Part shown: piece after piece, positions 62,045 through 64,000 of the stretch
Position numbering within the stretch: position 1 is the first letter of the stretch
Layout of the letters: each line of letters begins with the position of its first letter
From: Ecdyonurus torrentis
Lineage: Eukaryota > Arthropoda > Insecta > Ephemeroptera > Heptageniidae
Reading direction: 5' to 3'
Assembly: GCA_949318235.1 (NCBI GenBank)
Contig: OX439129.1
Span: 24,547,874 to 24,611,873 of the forward strand
DNA length: 64,000 bases
The notes under the pieces: model-generated
Databases searched by the model: none
The model's input: the letters and a program-made list of their open reading frames with translations, nothing else
Told to the model about the DNA's origin: nothing
Made by a program: the position numbers and the translations under genes

Positions 62045-62406
62045 ACTTGCACATTTAAAAAAGTATGCATGTATTTAACATCACTTAACTTAATCACTTT
62101 AAAATTTCATATAAAATAAGTACTGGCTGAAAATATGTGAACAGAATCTAGTTAGTTCCAACCATCAGAAAAAAAACTAAGCGCTGTGATTATGGTATAC
62201 TTTTGGGACCTCGCATGGGAACTAAAAGCTCACCATCTCCTATTGTCCAAATTTCCTACTCTGTACTCTAGTTTTATTATTATTTATTTATTTGCGCTAT
62301 GATCGTGATTACAAATTGTTTGAACGATGTTGCAGACAAATGGTGGAAAGAAGAGCATATGGTAGAACATCTGGAGTATTCTTTGGGACTCAGCCACCTC
62401 ACCTAG
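41409..62406 (+). CDS. Gene B: paralogue of gene A with C-terminal C6H2 zinc finger
   Basis: I reconstruct 18 exons: 41409-41531, 41773-41903, 43257-43345, 43444-43535, 45612-46194, 46300-46550, 48993-49378, 49981-50141, 51558-51731, 51790-51896, 52070-52328, 52475-52801, 59793-59968, 60025-60175, 60389-60579, 61110-61395, 61605-61844 and 62336-62406. All are GT..AG, open for 1265 codons plus stop. It starts MDRLNTLEQL. Shared landmarks with gene A are FWFKFVVTLRDG (FWIKFVTSLRNQ in A), PFEAFIKEKW and IGWW in exon 5, EFLLEPCVLIQLPWN, ECARELL, EREQLARL and NRDWLW. In the first 33 residues of exon 11, 20 are identical to gene A. The finger has ligands C1206, C1209, C1222, C1225, C1237, C1241, H1250 and H1254, with the same spacing as A. 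Intron 12 (7 kb) contains the LTR element. The function is not recognised; no signal peptide or membrane segment. Intact reading frame and conserved splice sites argue for a working gene. Confidence 0.9.
43959..45545. mobile_element. hAT-type non-autonomous transposon, 1.6 kb
   Basis: CAGGGCCGGGCTGGCC at 43959 and CCCAGCCCGGCCCTG ending at 45545, flanked by a perfect 8-bp duplication CCTCTATT (43951-43958, 45546-45553). No transposase. It contains MITE A3 and a GC-rich hairpin block near its right end. Gene B intron 4. Confidence 0.9.
44532..44848. mobile_element. TTAA-flanked MITE family A copy 3
   Basis: 317 bp, TTAAAGACGTAGAACACC to CTACGCCTTTAA. The centre is diverged: one arm lacks the ACGTCA centre seen in other copies. 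Nested in the hAT-type element. Confidence 0.85.
46686..46737. repeat. Poly(T) tract
   Basis: About 50 T in gene B intron 6. Similar tracts occur at 46838-46860, 47450-47466 and 47551-47583; no A-tailed retroelement body was recognised next to them. Confidence 0.8.
47094..47241. mobile_element. MITE family I copy 2
   Basis: ATCAAGTCTTTCGGATAGA at the left and CTATCCGGAACAACTGATAT at the right, with GATGCGACCTTGAATC and CATAGAGCTCATAGTC inside. Inverted relative to the copy at 25840-25984. Confidence 0.75.
47600..48115. mobile_element. MITE family T copy 2, interrupted
   Basis: GGATAGGAGAAACCAGCAAG at the left and the complement near 48090-48110, with a TGCTAGCACAGAG internal motif. It is split by the hAT-type MITE at 47736-47890. 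Gene B intron 6. Confidence 0.75.
47736..47890. mobile_element. 155-bp hAT-type MITE with 8-bp target duplication
   Basis: CAGGGGCGTATCCAG and CTGGATACGCCCCTG ends, flanked by TAACCAAC at 47728-47735 and 47891-47898. A C-run (47764-47777) and a GGAAAAGGGGG/CCCCCTTTTCC hairpin lie inside. Confidence 0.9.
48159..48775. mobile_element. Palindromic element, about 617 bp
   Basis: GATAGATAGAAACACATAAA pairs with the complement ending near 48775. TGACGCATAGTGCGCC and GGCGCACTGTGCGTCA face each other, and CTCTCTAACCATGG repeats inverted around the hinge (about 48475). Gene B intron 6. Its ends resemble the element at 22034-22385. Confidence 0.85.
49485..49700. mobile_element. MITE family T copy 3
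   Basis: TAAATTTGAAAGAAGAG at the left, GCCAGCAAGAACCTTACC, and the complement CCTTACTGGTTTATCTCC at the right. Gene B intron 7. Confidence 0.7.
50451..51465. mobile_element. Palindromic element interrupted by MITE A4
   Basis: TAAACTAAAACACCCTG at 50455 pairs with CAGGGTGTTTTAGTTTA near 51446-51465, and GGGGTGCAATTTCATATTC pairs with 50910-50930. The right arm carries MITE A4 at a TTAA; the left arm has the single uninterrupted TTAA at about 50653. Gene B intron 8. Just upstream (50279-50335) is a short repeat shared with 46617-46675. Confidence 0.8.
50947..51262. mobile_element. TTAA-flanked MITE family A copy 4
   Basis: 316 bp, TTAAAGGAGTGGAACACC to CTACGCCTTTAA. One arm of the centre is mutated (GCTTGCTGCAAAATTCAC in place of the ACGTCA arm). 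Confidence 0.85.
52870..53084. mobile_element. 215-bp palindromic MITE
   Basis: ATATCGAGGGCTACGCGGCA at the left and TGCCGCGTAGCCCTCGATAT at the right, with AATCTCCGCGGGTGCA facing TGCACCCGCGGAGATT. At the start of gene B intron 12. Confidence 0.85.
53445..54900 (-). repeat. 3' LTR (in element sense)
   Basis: 1456 bp, near-identical to 57720-59176. It contains a GC-rich block (53520-53720) and an AT-rich half. An AATAAA on the minus strand at about 53489-53494 lies near its sense 3' end and could serve polyadenylation. Confidence 0.9.
55404..57527 (-). CDS. 707-codon ORF of the LTR element (unrecognised)
   Basis: Starts at ATG 57527, about 190 bp inside the sense 5' LTR, where a gag ORF would start, and is uninterrupted to 55404. 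The N-terminal half (to about residue 270) is charged and likely helical. The middle is Pro/Ser/Thr-rich and includes two near-identical 48-49-residue repeats (containing VQAMEIPQQTSWCNELYEDK). The C-terminal third is very basic (KKKSKKKKK and similar). I see no CCHC knuckle, protease or RT motif. Position suggests a gag-like structural or nucleic-acid-binding protein; this is inference. A captured host gene is an alternative. Confidence 0.75.
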   Translation of the reverse strand: MIEVVSMAERIKKFLRKESKEVVWPRTKFRDNGDRSIRLQLVNIYYQHCTLISEVKVWRRLIFTTLLQCTHLLDLCNMEDDHQVLCDMQERGWVREKYFDDLKNQAKFIFKECLHFEEMLEPLDLGPYNREVVTSLHDKLREFDFFTKSVISNIELMESYYFKVIGIMNRTGYEYHDCKHIIMSNANEDFFINRYRLHMLRRKMRHWECEVPEDISEFDMLHYEVITRKEPEWADDVDRVSRVTHPSCSRRTYSSQERDDMMQTVQYCLCDHKLYEEEAPPKESTPSSPVHNVVQAMEIPQQTSWCNELYEDKITLKESVPPQEACWSSCDSPPSSPVHNVVQAMEIPQQTSWCNELYEDKITLKESNVPPQEACWSSCDIPPSLAMRDATKSKQEVKPDVKPISLSQYDLEDHRGTPGGSTESLSNIFVRTTAVYIVIATQQEVTSLIVHAEADTSTANIPSPTTPPVLETITESPVEHSTQSVSTFELSSPSLADNNKSPASSTLKADKTETTVIDVVTQQDDKRPVSIHQATPIPAADIVKTSPMLERPTKIPMKKKSKKKKKLSTKLRKFKINRKRRKTLSKITLRKKNTTNSAVFTIKDNHCKLIELRLHVRLLKLNFTDHGLDKKIRKIKTQKRSDVRRRDCFLSRWTDTCFQSFSNIIAKKCKNRHVTTVSACLQDKLRFRVYYPQWKYRRKENFSHPRS
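56381..56671 (-). repeat. In-frame tandem duplication in the LTR-element ORF
   Basis: Units begin at 56381 and 56528 (147 bp), and the second ends at 56671 (144 bp). They differ by a few substitutions and one codon. A degenerate third unit start follows at 56672. Multiples of three keep the frame open. Confidence 0.85.
57643..57677. repeat. Poly(T) tract inside the LTR element
   Basis: About 35 T between the ORF start and the sense 5' LTR, i.e. poly(A) in the leader on the sense strand. Confidence 0.85.
57702..57719 (-). other. Candidate primer binding site
   Basis: Minus strand begins TGGGGGCCTGTGAGTGAG immediately after the LTR. TGGGGGC matches the complement of a tRNA 3' end of GCCCCCA type (as in some tRNA-Pro), but the match does not clearly extend further. 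Confidence 0.45.
57720..59176 (-). repeat. 5' LTR (in element sense)
   Basis: 1457 bp. Carries TATATAAAAAT on the minus strand near 58990-59001, a possible TATA element, and the usual TG...CA ends. It has one extra G relative to the other LTR. Confidence 0.9.
59650..59738. repeat. (TA)n microsatellite
   Basis: About 85 bp of TA just upstream of gene B exon 13. Confidence 0.95.
61998..62042. repeat. Poly(A) tract
   Basis: About 40 A in gene B intron 17; no retroelement body recognised upstream. Confidence 0.8.
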
Positions 62407-62427
62407 CTCATAACACACACGCACTCA

Positions 62428-62433
62428 AATAAA
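62428..62433 (+). promoter_or_regulatory. Poly(A) signal of gene B
   Basis: AATAAA about 20 bp after the gene B stop codon. A second one lies at about 62561. Confidence 0.6.
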
Positions 62434-64000
62434 AAGGACTGTGTACTATAAACAGTACCGATATGCTTATTTTTTTTTTAATATTATTATTTTATTAATA
62501 TTTTTTGTTCATTTTTGTGTTTGAGGCAGAGATAATTTTATGTAATTGAGTAATTTAGAAATAAAATGTATCCATAAGAAAACAAACAAACAAAAAGTCA
62601 TATTACTCTTTTTGTAATTCGTTACACAGAATGAAATACCCTAAAATAACTAAACTGAAGCTTTTTTTCCTCGTTTATATTAGCTTGATATATGAACATA
62701 TATGTCACATGCAAAAGCATACTTTCGATATTGGCTGCAAGTGTCATTTTCTCTAAGCGGGAGAGAAATGAACCATGCAGCCAATTTCGAGTGTACGCTT
62801 TTGTATCTGACCCGTTCACAGTTATTATATATTATAATAATAGAAAAATAAAACCTTGAGGTTGGATATAAAATTAAAAGGGAAGGACAGATAAAACCAG
62901 AAAGGGCCTTCATCATAGTAAAGAAATGTCCTATATAGTTCAGTAAAAATCTGAGGGCACAAAAAATAAGCAATAATAAATGCTTTGTTGGTTTTTGGCA
63001 CAAGTAACTATGAGTATGCATGTGCCTTCATTAGCTTTTTCAGACTGTGCGAAAACTGTGTGTGAGTGATGTGTGTGCATTGTGCATATATGAAGGCATC
63101 AGGTGCAAAAGCATACTTTCGATTTTATTTATTTATTATTATTATTATTTTTTCAATTTTACAGGAATGCAAATATTTGTAATTCTTAACATTAACAATA
63201 TTTTTTCATTTGTGTGCTAAGATACTTTAATATTTTCTATAGGCCTAATATATAAATTAATAATTTAATTATTAAAAATTATTTTTCAAAAACTAAAAGC
63301 AAGAGTCGGAACTTGCAAAACTATTATTTTACGGGCTTCACAGCAATAAAAAGGATGCATTATTATTATTTTATTTATATATACCTATATATTGGCGAGA
63401 AAGGTGGAGTGCTATTGAAAAAGTGGAAAAGGACCTCTAAAACTTTGCATACAATGGAGCTTTTTATTGGTATCGCGCGCGGGAGACGCTAACAGTAAGA
63501 GTCCCCTAATTTAACATTATACACTTATGAGGAGAGACATTTTGTGTGCTAGGAAATCTCCTCATACTAGGAGATATGATAATGAGGAATAAAAACACTT
63601 GACGAAACTTGCTGCATGTAGCATAGTATGACTCATAGTATGACTTTTATTTTTAATTGCAGTAGATATTATTTATTGCTAAATTCTGATTAAAAATATG
63701 ACGCCCATTTTTTTTAATGAGTTTTAAGAGAGACACTTTACTTTAGTACTTTAGAATCATAAATTTAAATTTCGTTTTGGTACAAATGAAATGTCATTGA
63801 CTTAAATGCAATCATTTAATAATCGTAAATATAAGAAAATATTATATCCAAAGTCACATTTTCTTTATTCGGCAAGCTGCTGAGCAAGTAGTTAATTTTT
63901 CCCCTGCACAAAATATTTTTAAATACAAGATTTTGATTAAATATCATAGAGGCAGATATTTTCTGCCCAGTGATACTTGCCAACTCCAAAAATGCCCAAA
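62434..64000. other. Non-coding 3' flank of gene B
   Basis: No convincing exon. Contains a small palindrome (GCATACTTTCGATATTGGCT at 62719 against AGCCAATTTCGAGTGTACGC at 62778), part of which (GCAAAAGCATACTTTCGAT) recurs at 63105. It also holds a partial family T MITE (62868-63020; ACCAGAAAGGGCCTTCATC). The rest is AT-rich with ATT simple repeats. Confidence 0.5.

Overview
This is an AT-rich, intron-rich window from an animal nuclear genome. The protein-coding genes are built from many short exons with GT..AG introns. The introns and intergenic DNA are filled with palindromic DNA transposons, LINE remnants, one young LTR element and long (TA)n, (GA)n and poly(T) tracts. A SETD4-type methyltransferase and recurrent TATAGGCCTA motifs would fit a marine invertebrate, possibly a deuterostome. 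The species is not established.

Layout. (1) 1169-2528, minus strand: a two-exon SETD4-like lysine methyltransferase gene. (2) 3398-3595, minus strand: a possible lone first exon with a mitochondrial-type presequence. (3) 4307-9903: two large non-autonomous DNA transposons. (4) 10679-36173, plus strand: gene A, 19 exons, 1308 codons by my splicing. (5) 36174-41408: a spacer packed with small palindromic elements. (6) 41409-62406, plus strand: gene B, 18 exons, 1265 codons. (7) 62407-64000: non-coding.

Genes A and B are the main biological content. They are tandem, same-orientation paralogues of a large family that I do not recognise. They share a 41-codon first exon, the same phase at every shared intron, and a C-terminal C6H2 zinc finger with identical ligand spacing. 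The finger resembles MYND, but His replaces the usual last Cys. Gene A has an extra Lys/Ser-rich linker and one extra intron.

The introns of A and B preserve a detailed transposition record. It includes a TTAA-flanked MITE family with four copies, where the uninterrupted arm of a host palindrome shows the empty site. It also includes three hAT-type elements with 8-bp target duplications, a MITE with a 9-bp duplication, and nests three to four levels deep. Intron 12 of gene B holds a 5.7-kb LTR element whose two LTRs differ by about one base. Its 2.8-kb interior carries only a 707-codon antisense ORF with no recognisable pol, so it looks non-autonomous and recent. All coordinates and splice sites were read by eye. 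Family names for transposons rest on target-site length and terminal sequence only.
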